Assembly (NCBI GenBank): GCA_964517665.1
Contig: CAZFCY010000102.1
Location: 1 to 18,022, forward strand
Direction: 5' to 3'
DNA: 18,022 nt
DNA from: Congregicoccus sp964517665
GTDB taxonomy: Bacteria; Verrucomicrobiota; Verrucomicrobiia; Opitutales; Opitutaceae
Shown here: piece after piece, positions 12,801 to 18,022 of the stretch
How the letters are laid out: each line of letters begins with the position of its first letter
Numbering within the stretch: the first letter of the stretch is position 1
The notes under the pieces: generated by a model
Database searches by the model: none
Seen by the model: only the letters and a program-made list of their open reading frames with translations
What the model was told of the DNA's origin: nothing
Translations under genes and position numbers: made by a program

Positions 12801-13615
12801 ATCGACGTGAGGGTGCCGCCGCGATTCAGGGCCTTCGGCTCGTAGCGCAAGGCGGCGAACACGCGCCGGTCCTTGGAGAAGGCGGGCTCCTGCCGGTATT
12901 TCTCTTCCTCGGCCAGCACCGAGACGCGGAGGGCGAGTTCACGGGGCACGAGCACCCGGTTGATGTCGAGGGCGCCGCGGACGCTGCCGTAGCTGCCGAC
13001 GCGGCCCTCCGCCGTCCCGAAATCGCGGAACTGGGCGGATTTCAAACCGGTGTTGATGATGCCGGCAGGACTCCCCTGGCCGAACAGGATGGAGTTCGCG
13101 CCGCGCTGCAGGTCCACGCGCTCGACGTTATAGGCATCCCACGGCACGTCGGAGCGGAAGAAGTCGCGGGTGTTGTCCGCCGCCGCGAGGCCGCGCACGC
13201 GGGTGTTGTCGTTCGGGCGGACGGTGTCCTCGTTGAGGCTGGCCGCGTCGCCGACGCCGGCGAAGTTGCCGCGCACGCCGCCGACTTCGGTGCCGACGGT
13301 GTATTGCAGCAGCGAGGTGTTGTCGGTGGCGCCGACATCCTGGAGAAACTCCCTGGTGACAACGGAGACCGCGCTGCCGATGTCGCGCAGCTCGGTGTTG
13401 AGGCGGTTGCCGGCAAGCGTGGTTGCCGCGGCATAGCCTTCGTTCCCGGTGCTGGCACTGACTTCAAAGGGAGACAGGACTATGATCTCTTCCTCGGTGG
13501 AAGCGCCGGCGGCGGGCGCCGTGACGGTCTGAGCGTGGATATATCCACAGGAAACGAACAAAGCCGCCCAAGCGGCCACCTGCCGCATGGACTTCGTTGT
13601 GGGTGTATTCTTCAT
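9878..13615 (-). CDS. TonB-dependent outer-membrane receptor (glucan oligosaccharide uptake)
   Basis: 1245 aa. Signal peptide residues 1-28 (MKNTPTTKSMRQ, hydrophobic AAWAALFVSCGY, cleavage near IHA-Q). A short acidic stretch, EEEIIVLSPFEVSA (41-54), typical of Opitutaceae-type receptors, precedes the plug domain (about 65-200: LRDIGSAVSVVTREFLQD, then VERVDLQRGANSILFGQGSPAGIINT). The rest is the beta-barrel, which ends in FTLTNTFSF, with the terminal Phe expected for Bam-dependent insertion. The protein imports ligands across the outer membrane using TonB energy. There is no SusD-like gene beside it, so this is not a Bacteroidota-type SusCD pair. The frame is open up to 13996 and would overlap the divergent regulator, but the extension has no signal peptide, so the ATG at 13613-13615 was chosen. 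First gene of the operon. The ligand is inferred from GH87 and GH65. Confidence 0.95.
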   Translation of the reverse strand: MKNTPTTKSMRQVAAWAALFVSCGYIHAQTVTAPAAGASTEEEIIVLSPFEVSASTGNEGYAAATTLAGNRLNTELRDIGSAVSVVTREFLQDVGATDNTSLLQYTVGTEVGGVRGNFAGVGDAASLNEDTVRPNDNTRVRGLAAADNTRDFFRSDVPWDAYNVERVDLQRGANSILFGQGSPAGIINTGLKSAQFRDFGTAEGRVGSYGSVRGALDINRVLVPRELALRVSVLAEEEKYRQEPAFSKDRRVFAALRYEPKALNRGGTLTSIKANFESGKIDSNNPRMLSPSDAISPWFTSLNQATYNQFQAFDHLSGRPNHGQFRVNLASNGAPNPAYQPYVGTFGFPSGRAGPTVFMSGGNQSMMVTDIIGAFVSGGLGADGSVDGGIAALPDNGWVSLHGAAQWAINSGAPYSKAGLWKNNLMTDASAFDFYNRLIDGNSKREWQDFNVGNLSLSQTYFNNRLGISVDYSRERYENGQKALLPGEVRLQIDPMAVYGDGSPDAGLAIGGEPFSDGTPNPNVGRAFVSSNNAWGNRSLETEREAARATAFVQHDFNEKDGGWFRRILGVHTLTGLVGREKAESDARAWQRYGIFDDAYYTLSGRPDQRFNGALTPVQVVYLGDSLLGRSLTGANLSSVSGNTTMTSGAIRYFDSTWNSSVDPGAPWENGFYVPGSAERNSTQAENPANYVGWTTTQLNIVDAEASAANRDRLTTRATLDKATTESQALVWQGKWFENSIVSIVGWRKDIAKSWAFDMSPNDFPVTQNRGAVNLSPSYYKLPATGPRAEVESKSYGVVAHLTDLPFLRGMTERLPVNVSLYYNRSTNFKPDASRVDLYGESLPAPAGKTIDHGVRLETKDGRYSLRVNRYETSNSNATSTQINAASIGNWMQLTQNFANVFEYNIRPWGYDATAPGQTGNATDIFDSNAGGDPMRYNFHLFANRPLQPGEVLSDDGNWIVSPAFEQQVIDAVRTFQRAVDPRFWTAWRIDTFGDFGPSTHEVSYSVPTGFAITEDNVSKGWEIELSAQPARNWRVLVNASKTDARRTNIGNAHMREFMELVAESLIDPNGLARQHHYWGTQDVVTAGKNWFDGEGLVGAPGSEWRLAQLVENTTVPELREWRVNLITNYEFDGGPLEGFNLGGGLRYQSSVIVGYPPVGDPNDPASVEYDFTRPFRGPSETSIDLWVGYTRRLSDKLDWRVQLNVRDAFQGKDLIPITFQPNGTPAAYRIAPAQTFTLTNTFSF

Positions 13616-13724
13616 CGCGGGGGATAGTGGATTGTTGACTGGTTTGAGGTTGCGAGCCGCTTCAACACGGCAGCCCGGTCGATGGGGTCGTGGCGTCTTC
13701 CGTCTCGGTTTCATGGCATTCATA

Positions 13725-13739
13725 CGAAAACAGTTTGCG
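13725..13739. promoter_or_regulatory. Candidate LacI-family operator, receptor side
   Basis: CGAAAACAGTTTGCG is a 15-bp odd palindrome with one mismatched pair (C-G-A/C-A-A-A-C around a central A). It lies 110 bp upstream of the receptor start. Its half-site CGCAAAC on the minus strand also occurs in the second candidate at 13850-13864. LacI-family operators are often dyads of this size. Binding is inferred. Confidence 0.4.
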
Positions 13740-13849
13740 CACGGGGACCAGGCGTGGGGGCAAAGGGAGTTTTCCCAGGGTATGTCTCCGCTGACGCAGC
13801 CTGCACCTCGCATCTCGATGAAACGGTGATTCGAGACAATTGCGTCGGG

Positions 13850-13864
13850 CCGCAAACGTTGCGG
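13850..13864. promoter_or_regulatory. Candidate LacI-family operator, regulator side
   Basis: CCGCAAACGTTGCGG is a 15-bp odd dyad with perfect 6-bp arms (CCGCAA/TTGCGG) around ACG. It lies 111 bp upstream of the regulator start. The arms are CG-rich with an AA/TT step next to the centre, as in many LacI-family sites. With the site at 13725-13739 it could allow autoregulation and looping (125 bp between centres). Confidence 0.45.
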
Positions 13865-13937
13865 TATTCGGGGCATCTCTCGCAGTCGTATGCCATCGAT
13901 GGTTTCCGCCGCGGGCGCGCCACGTCGGGTGGCATTC

Positions 13938-13966
13938 TTGACGTCACCTCCGCCTCTCTCTAAACA
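13938..13966 (+). promoter_or_regulatory. Candidate sigma70-type promoter of the LacI-family gene
   Basis: TTGACG (13938-13943, five of six bases of the -35 consensus) is followed after exactly 17 bp by TAAACA (13961-13966, a weak -10). Transcription would start about 13973, two bases before the ATG, so the message may be leaderless. This agrees with the absence of any Shine-Dalgarno there. The weak -10 keeps confidence low. Confidence 0.35.
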
Positions 13967-13974
13967 AAGACAAA

Positions 13975-15072
13975 ATGCCCTCCGGTGTGCCCCCACCTCG
14001 CATAGCGCCGACCCTTCACGCGGTCGCCGGCATGGCCGGAGTTTCTGTTTCCACCGCGTCCCGCTGCCTGAGTGGCGCCGCGAAGGTCGCCAAATCCACG
14101 CGCCAACGCGTTGTCGCGGCTGCGGCGGCCTGTGGCTACCACCACAACGCGCTCGTGGGTCAGGTCATGCGCGCGACCCGCCATGGCATTTCCCATCGGC
14201 ACCTCGGCGCCCTCGCCTTCGTCTCGCCGGTGGCCGATTCCCACGAATGGCGCGCCACGCCCACGCTCTACCGCAACTGGGACGCTGCGCGTGATCGCGC
14301 GGAATCGTTCGGCTTCAGCTTCGCGGAATTCACGCTGGACTCACGCGGCATGACCGGACGACGCCTCGGAGAAATTCTTACTGCCCGCGGAATCTCCGGC
14401 GTCCTCCTGGGCGCGTTTCCGGCCGAGCCGCACGAAATCTCCCTTCCTTGGGACGATTTCGCCTACGTGCAGGTGGGGCATCGGCTCAAGTCACCGCGCC
14501 TCGACTGCGTCGTGAGTGATCACACCGAAGCCGTGACGATGGCGGCCCGCACGATCGCGGATCGCGGCTATCGCCGCATCGGCCTCGCGATCGAAAAATA
14601 TCAGAACGAGATTACCGACGGCCGGTGGTCCCTCGGCTATGCCGGATTGCGCGCCAGCGCACCGGGCCTCGACGCAATTCCACCACTCCTGCCCGCGCAA
14701 ATGACCGCCGACGTGTTCCTCCCGTGGATCGACCGGCATGCGGTCGATTGCGTGTTGACGCTCTCCACCTTTCGCAACGAACCCAACCACATGGAGGACT
14801 GGCTGGCGGCGCGCGGGCAACACGCAGCGCGAGACATTGGTCTCGTTTCGCTCGATGTCACCTCGGTGCATCCAGACTGGAGCGGAGTCGAACAGCATTC
14901 GGACGAGATCGGCCGGGCCGCGGTCGACCTGCTCTTTTCAAAGCTGCAGGCGGGCGAACGCGGCATCCCGCAACTCCCCCGCACGCTCCAGGTTCATGGG
15001 CACTGGCGCGATGGCCGAACCTTGCGCCGACGGTTGCCAGTCAAGGCCGATATCGATGCCGGGACGACGTGA
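13975..15072 (+). CDS. LacI-family transcriptional regulator
   Basis: 365 aa. The N-terminal helix-turn-helix is at residues 13-34 (TLHAVAGMAGVSVSTASRCLSG), with the hinge-side helix continuing to GYHHNALVGQVMR (54-66). Residues 75-345 form the periplasmic-binding-protein-like sugar-sensing core (LGALAFVSPV, SGVLLGAF, YRRIGLAIEK, RDIGLVSLDVT, EIGRAAVDLLFSKL). It diverges from the TonB-pgmB-MFS-GH65-GH87 operon, the usual position for a local regulator, so it probably senses a glucan-derived sugar. Whether it represses or activates is unknown. The ATG at 13975 has no Shine-Dalgarno. The length is near the family norm of about 340, with a modest C-terminal tail (RRRLPVKADIDAGTT). Confidence 0.93.
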   Translation: MPSGVPPPRIAPTLHAVAGMAGVSVSTASRCLSGAAKVAKSTRQRVVAAAAACGYHHNALVGQVMRATRHGISHRHLGALAFVSPVADSHEWRATPTLYRNWDAARDRAESFGFSFAEFTLDSRGMTGRRLGEILTARGISGVLLGAFPAEPHEISLPWDDFAYVQVGHRLKSPRLDCVVSDHTEAVTMAARTIADRGYRRIGLAIEKYQNEITDGRWSLGYAGLRASAPGLDAIPPLLPAQMTADVFLPWIDRHAVDCVLTLSTFRNEPNHMEDWLAARGQHAARDIGLVSLDVTSVHPDWSGVEQHSDEIGRAAVDLLFSKLQAGERGIPQLPRTLQVHGHWRDGRTLRRRLPVKADIDAGTT

Positions 15073-15343
15073 GATAGAGCTGACGAAGCCCGGGCGGGCG
15101 CTCTCGCGCGATGTATTGTTAAAGAAGCCCGGCGCTCTGTGCAGGGATCTTGAACAGGAACAAACGAACCGCTTGCCCGCGGTGGTCGAGATGAGAGACG
15201 ACCGGCGTGGATGAGCGGTTCAACCCCGTCCTTCCGATTTCCAAGGTCTGAGGCTCTGCTTCGCTCGAACCCGACTTCCGCTACTGAGGCAAAAAAGCAA
15301 CACAAGTCGTTGATAGCGGCCTCGGGCGAGGCAAAAGTCGCCA
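15073..15343. other. Intergenic stretch without a recognisable gene
   Basis: I see no coding sequence with family resemblance and no RNA gene here. The words GAAGCCCGG occur twice (near 15086 and 15125) just after the regulator stop, without forming a clear terminator. The whole 15073-15799 interval lacks an intact gene. Its second half contains the two remnants annotated next. Confidence 0.6.
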
Positions 15344-15487
15344 CTACACGGGCGTGGAGACGGGGCGGCGGATTTTAGGCGGAGGTTGTGCCGGCAGGGT
15401 GCGGTCGAGGCGTTCGAGCAGGAAGGCGACGTCGCGATCGAGAATTTGGTTGCCCACGCGAAAGGAGGAGAGGGGGTGGTTGAGGAG
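15344..15487 (-). pseudogene. Unidentified C-terminal gene remnant
   Basis: On the minus strand 47 codons are open and read like a protein C-terminus (NHPLSSFRVGNQILDRDVAF, then LLERLDRTLPAQ and a Pro-rich tail), ending in TAG at 15344-15346. A stop (TAA, 15488-15490) lies immediately upstream, exactly where the neighbouring plus-strand remnant begins, so the N-terminal part is missing. I do not recognise the family. A short chance frame is possible in DNA this GC-rich. Confidence 0.35.
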
Positions 15488-15488
15488 T

Positions 15489-15689
15489 TACAGCTCCGGC
15501 GGCAAGCCCTTCGCAGTCGACCTCGGCCGGATCAGTGGCTCGAGGATCCGCGCGACATGGCATGATCCTCGCACCGGCGAGCCCATTCCCGCTGGCGAGT
15601 TCGATCAAGCCACGACGCAGGCATTTGCCCCGCCGGTCGGCGAGCCGGGGGAGGACTGGGTGCTCATCCTCGACGGTTCCAACGGATGA
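15489..15689 (+). pseudogene. C-terminal remnant of a DUF4038/GH140-like protein (collagen-binding-like domain)
   Basis: 66 codons starting SYSSGGKPFAVDLGRISG and including WHDPRTGEPIPAGEF, FAPP and DWVLILDGSNG before TGA at 15687-15689. This pattern (G-x-P-F-x-V-D-L, W-x-DPRTGE, G-x-F, F-x-PP, DWVL-L-D) is how the putative collagen-binding C-terminal domain (Collagen_bind_2) of DUF4038/apiosidase-like glycoside hydrolases ends. The catalytic domain, normally hundreds of residues, is absent. The sequence upstream belongs to an unrelated remnant on the other strand. Interpreted as a deletion relic. Confidence 0.6.
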
Positions 15690-15799
15690 TCGCGCGGCCG
15701 CGTGCCCGAGGGCGATCGGGGGCTGCGCACGCGAAACCACGCGATTGCCGGCCGGGCTGTCCCGCGCCTCTTTGCGGCCGCGATTGACCCGCCTCTCGC

Positions 15800-17305
15800 C
15801 TACGGGGCCGGGTCTGCCTTCATCCGGTCTGCCGCGGCGGCGGGTTGCCCGATCTGCCCGCGATAGGTGGCGATCTCGCGCCGCCGCTCGGCGGGCGACC
15901 AGCCGTGGAGTTGCGCCATCCAGTCTGCGGCCGTTTCGGCCAGCGCCCCGGCGTCGGCGTGATAGTAGTGCCAGCCGCTGCGGCGGATCATGACATCCTC
16001 GAGATGCGCGGCCCACTCGTTTTGAACATAGTGCTCCACCGCCGATCGTGTGAACGCAGGAGGCACGATCGCGCTGAACGGCGTCACGAGTTTCGCGGGC
16101 AACAGCGGTTCGTCCGCGGTGCGGCAAGGCGGCGTGGAGCGCCCGAGATGACGAGCGATCTGATCGACGGCTTGTTCCGCCATCAGCCGATAGGTGGTGA
16201 GTTTGCCGCCGGCGGCGTCCCACCAGCCCGGCTCGGGCGACTTGATCTGGTGCGCGCGCGAGATGTCGGAGGACGAGCCGTCAGGATTGGCGATCAACGG
16301 ACGCACGCCGGCCCAACAACTGACGGCATCGCGCGCGCGCAAGGCGATCTGTGGAAAATAGTCGTTCACGGAACGCAGCAGGTAATCGACGTCACTCGAA
16401 TCAACGCCGACGTTCTCGGGCGCGGCCTGATAATCCGTATCCGTGGTGCCGACGATCACGCGTTCGCCCCACGGAATGACGAACAGGATGCGCTTGCCCT
16501 CGGTGACCACGACGGCGTCGGCGCGGACGGGCAGACGCTGCCGGTCTACCACGAGGTGAATGCCCTTGCTCAAGCGCAGTTTCACCGCGCTGCGCGGAAT
16601 CTGCTGCGCCCAGGGTCCGGTCGCGTTGACCAGCGCGCGGGCCTGGACCACGAGCTTCCCGCCGCTGAGCCGATCGTGGAGCTGGCACGCCCAGATACCG
16701 CCGTCGCGATGGGCGTCGTGGAAGGAAACATGATTGATATTGATCGCGCCATGCCTCGCGGCGGAGCGCAGCGTGTCGAGCACGAGTCGCGCGTCGTTCG
16801 TGAGCGCGTCGAAATAGCGCACCGAGCCGCGCAGACCGTCCGGGTTGAGCGACGGCAGGGCCTGAAGCGTTTCCTCGCGCGTGAAGCCGCGCGAGGGCTG
16901 AAAATTCCGGCCGTTGCAAAGCAGGTCGTAGAACTTCACGCCGACGCGCAACTGCCATAGCGGGCGCCCGGTTTTCCTGTAGGCGGGAAAAACAAAACCG
17001 AGTGGATCCGCGAGATGAGGCGCGATCGCGCGCACGGTCTTTTTCTCCACGCTGGCCTCGCGCACGAGCCCGATCCGGCCTTGCTCGAGATAGCGGAGCC
17101 CGCCGTGCAGCAGGCGGCTGGAGCGGCTGCTGGTTCCAAAAGCAAAATCGTGCCGATCGACGAGCCCCGCGCGCAGGCCGCGCATGGCGGCATCGCGCGC
17201 GATGCCGCTGCCGGTGATGCCGCCGCCGACCACCAGCACATCGAGCGGCGATGCGGCAAGGTTGCGCAGCGCCGCCGCGCGTTGTTCCGAGGCATGCGAT
17301 TTCAT
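15800..17305 (-). CDS. glpD: FAD-dependent glycerol-3-phosphate dehydrogenase
   Basis: 501 aa. It oxidises sn-glycerol-3-phosphate to dihydroxyacetone phosphate at the inner membrane and passes electrons to quinone. Visible features: FAD dinucleotide-binding motif VVGGGITGSGIARDAAMRG (25-43), TSSRSSRLLHGGLRYLE (58-74), VRYFDALTNDARLV, NATGPWA, the second conserved block IPWGERVIVGTTDTDY, GVRPLI, and GGKLTTYR before a C-terminal domain (HYVQNEWAAHLEDVMIRRSG). The length matches the family. The frame is open to 17500 into the CRISPR array, but the flavoprotein fold begins just after the ATG at 17303-17305, which overlaps the TGA of an upstream remnant as ATGA, so this start is chosen. No Shine-Dalgarno. 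There is no room for an obvious promoter between it and the array. Confidence 0.95.
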   Translation of the reverse strand: MKSHASEQRAAALRNLAASPLDVLVVGGGITGSGIARDAAMRGLRAGLVDRHDFAFGTSSRSSRLLHGGLRYLEQGRIGLVREASVEKKTVRAIAPHLADPLGFVFPAYRKTGRPLWQLRVGVKFYDLLCNGRNFQPSRGFTREETLQALPSLNPDGLRGSVRYFDALTNDARLVLDTLRSAARHGAININHVSFHDAHRDGGIWACQLHDRLSGGKLVVQARALVNATGPWAQQIPRSAVKLRLSKGIHLVVDRQRLPVRADAVVVTEGKRILFVIPWGERVIVGTTDTDYQAAPENVGVDSSDVDYLLRSVNDYFPQIALRARDAVSCWAGVRPLIANPDGSSSDISRAHQIKSPEPGWWDAAGGKLTTYRLMAEQAVDQIARHLGRSTPPCRTADEPLLPAKLVTPFSAIVPPAFTRSAVEHYVQNEWAAHLEDVMIRRSGWHYYHADAGALAETAADWMAQLHGWSPAERRREIATYRGQIGQPAAAADRMKADPAP

Positions 17306-17397
17306 GACGAAGCGCGCGCGAGCATGCGATGGGCCGCGGCGAGCGCGACACCGAACTCGGCAAGGCTGGGCACGACCAGATCGGGGATCGATGCCGT
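17302..17397 (-). pseudogene. C-terminal remnant of a gene that preceded glpD
   Basis: 31 codons (TASIPDLVVPSLAEFGVALA, then AAHRMLARASS) end in TGA at 17302-17304, sharing ATGA with the glpD start, which is the typical junction of coupled genes in an operon. The frame is closed by TGA at 17398-17400. Another frame upstream reads GEVALAMNGIDP, and removal of one C from the CCCC run near 17380 would join both into one continuous C-terminus running up to the first CRISPR repeat. The DLVVPSLAEF ending recalls HAD-type proteins, but the family cannot be decided. Confidence 0.45.
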
Positions 17398-17420
17398 TCA
17401 TCGCCAGCGCGACTTCCCCG

Positions 17421-18022
17421 ACTTCAACGGAGCCGCACGCTTTCACGTGCGGAGGCAGCGGACCGCCGACCGGCAGGCGCGGAACGTCGAAGGGCTTCAA
17501 CGGAGCCGCACGCTTTCACGTGCGGAGGCGCAGGAGGCGATGGAGAGCTTCATGGAGGTGGCGAAGCTTCAACGGAGCCGCACGCTTTCACGTGCGGAGG
17601 CCTCGTGCCCATCCGCCAGGAGACGCCGACCGGCGGCGCTTCAACGGAGCCGCACGCTTTCACGTGCGGAGGCCGATGTGTCACAACTGTTATAGCGCAC
17701 GTAGAAAGGGCTTCAACGGAGCCGCACGCTTTCACGTGCGGAGGCAGACGAGAAAACGGATGAAGACAGCAGTAAAGAAGGATGCTTCAACGGAGCCGCA
17801 CGCTTTCACGTGCGGAGGCCGATGTGTCACAACTGTTATAGCGCACGTAGAAAGGGCTTCAACGGAGCCGCACGCTTTCACGTGCGGAGGCATCGGTCGC
17901 GCGCTCGTGGCTGGACGCACTGCCCCGAGCTTCAACGGAGCCGCACGCTTTCACGTGCGGAGGCTGAGATCAGCAACGCCCGCGAGCGCGGGATCAACTC
18001 CGCTTCAACGGAGCCGCACGCT
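17421..18022 (-). CRISPR. CRISPR array, nine repeats in view (last cut by the window edge), eight spacers
   Basis: The 36-bp repeat on the plus strand begins GCTTCAACGGAG and ends TTTCACGTGCGGAGGC. Starts: 17421 (first base A instead of G), 17494, 17566, 17638, 17710, 17784, 17856, 17929, and 18002 (truncated). All full copies are otherwise identical. Spacer lengths are 37, 36, 36, 36, 38, 36, 37 and 37. Spacers four (17674-17709) and six (17820-17855) are identical. The repeat holds a perfect 7-bp hairpin, CCGCACG/CGTGCGG, with loop CTTTCA. The only variant repeat is at the left end, which marks that end as leader-distal. The minus-strand repeat ends TTGAAGC, like the 3' ends of many type I/III repeats. 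I therefore infer minus-strand transcription with the leader, and perhaps cas genes, beyond 18022. No cas gene is in the window, and the subtype cannot be set from the repeat alone. Confidence 0.98.

Larger units (their letters stand above)
13616..13974. promoter_or_regulatory. 359-bp divergent control region between receptor and LacI-type regulator
   Basis: No gene is seen here. It must hold the promoter of the minus-strand glucan operon and that of the plus-strand regulator. Two operator-like odd palindromes (centres 13732 and 13857) and one regulator promoter candidate are annotated separately. I could not find a convincing -35/-10 pair for the receptor gene. Confidence 0.75.

Noticed and set aside
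6972..13627. Kilobase-long open frames on the plus strand opposite the transporter, mutase and TonB receptor genes
   Set aside because: They are antisense frames created by high third-position GC, of low-complexity composition, and the minus-strand proteins have clear families, signal peptides and motifs.
13616..13996. N-terminal extension of the TonB receptor to 13996
   Set aside because: It would overlap the divergent regulator start and put 127 residues before a perfectly good signal peptide.
15206..15262. tRNA-like T-arm words (GGTTCAACCCC and TCGAACCC)
   Set aside because: No matching five-pair T-stem, anticodon arm or acceptor stem could be built on either strand.
15687..15785. GCGGCCGCGAT-like words at both ends of the interval after glpD, as a possible insertion footprint
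   Set aside because: They match only approximately, are simple GC-rich words, and there is no transposase or target duplication.
17329..17935. Open frames through the repeat array on both strands, with a recurring peptide
   Set aside because: They are the 36-bp CRISPR repeat read as codons, with spacers between copies. There is no gene evidence.

Overview
The window is a high-GC bacterial chromosome segment, most probably from Verrucomicrobiota near Opitutaceae. That placement is an inference. It rests on the style of the TonB-dependent receptor (an acidic stretch followed by VLSPFEVSA after the signal peptide), a TonB sugar-uptake cluster without a SusD-like partner, and starts without Shine-Dalgarno sequences. 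No rRNA or tRNA gene was found.

Layout from left to right. Bases 2-3063 hold the 3' part of rpoC, interrupted by a 10-N assembly gap and closed by a strong intrinsic terminator. Bases 3288-13615 hold five minus-strand genes. In transcription order they are a TonB-dependent receptor, a beta-phosphoglucomutase-type HAD enzyme, an MFS/GPH-type sugar transporter, a GH65 inverting phosphorylase, and a secreted GH87-type alpha-1,3-glucanase/mycodextranase. A LacI-family regulator (13975-15072) diverges from them across a 359-bp region with two candidate operators. Bases 15073-15799 are decayed DNA with two back-to-back gene remnants, one of them the C-terminus of a DUF4038/collagen-binding-like protein. 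Then come glpD (15800-17305, minus) and, separated only by a 115-bp gene remnant, a CRISPR array (17421 to the right edge). The array has nine repeats in view and eight spacers, one of which occurs twice. No cas gene is in the window.

The central system reads as a phosphorolytic utilisation locus for alpha-1,3-linked glucan (nigeran or pseudonigeran type). GH87 cuts the polymer outside the cytoplasm, the TonB receptor brings oligosaccharides across the outer membrane, and the MFS carrier takes them across the inner membrane. GH65 phosphorolyses the disaccharide (nigerose or an alternating-glucan product) to glucose plus beta-glucose-1-phosphate. The mutase converts the latter to glucose-6-phosphate. 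The LacI protein probably controls the set. The GH87 call is supported by an exact match to the published spacing of the catalytic aspartates (D, +23, +24). The disaccharide specificity of GH65 is inferred from context.

Other points: the beta-prime subunit appears to have lost three of the four cysteines of its second zinc site, and the CRISPR array may be transcribed toward and into glpD.
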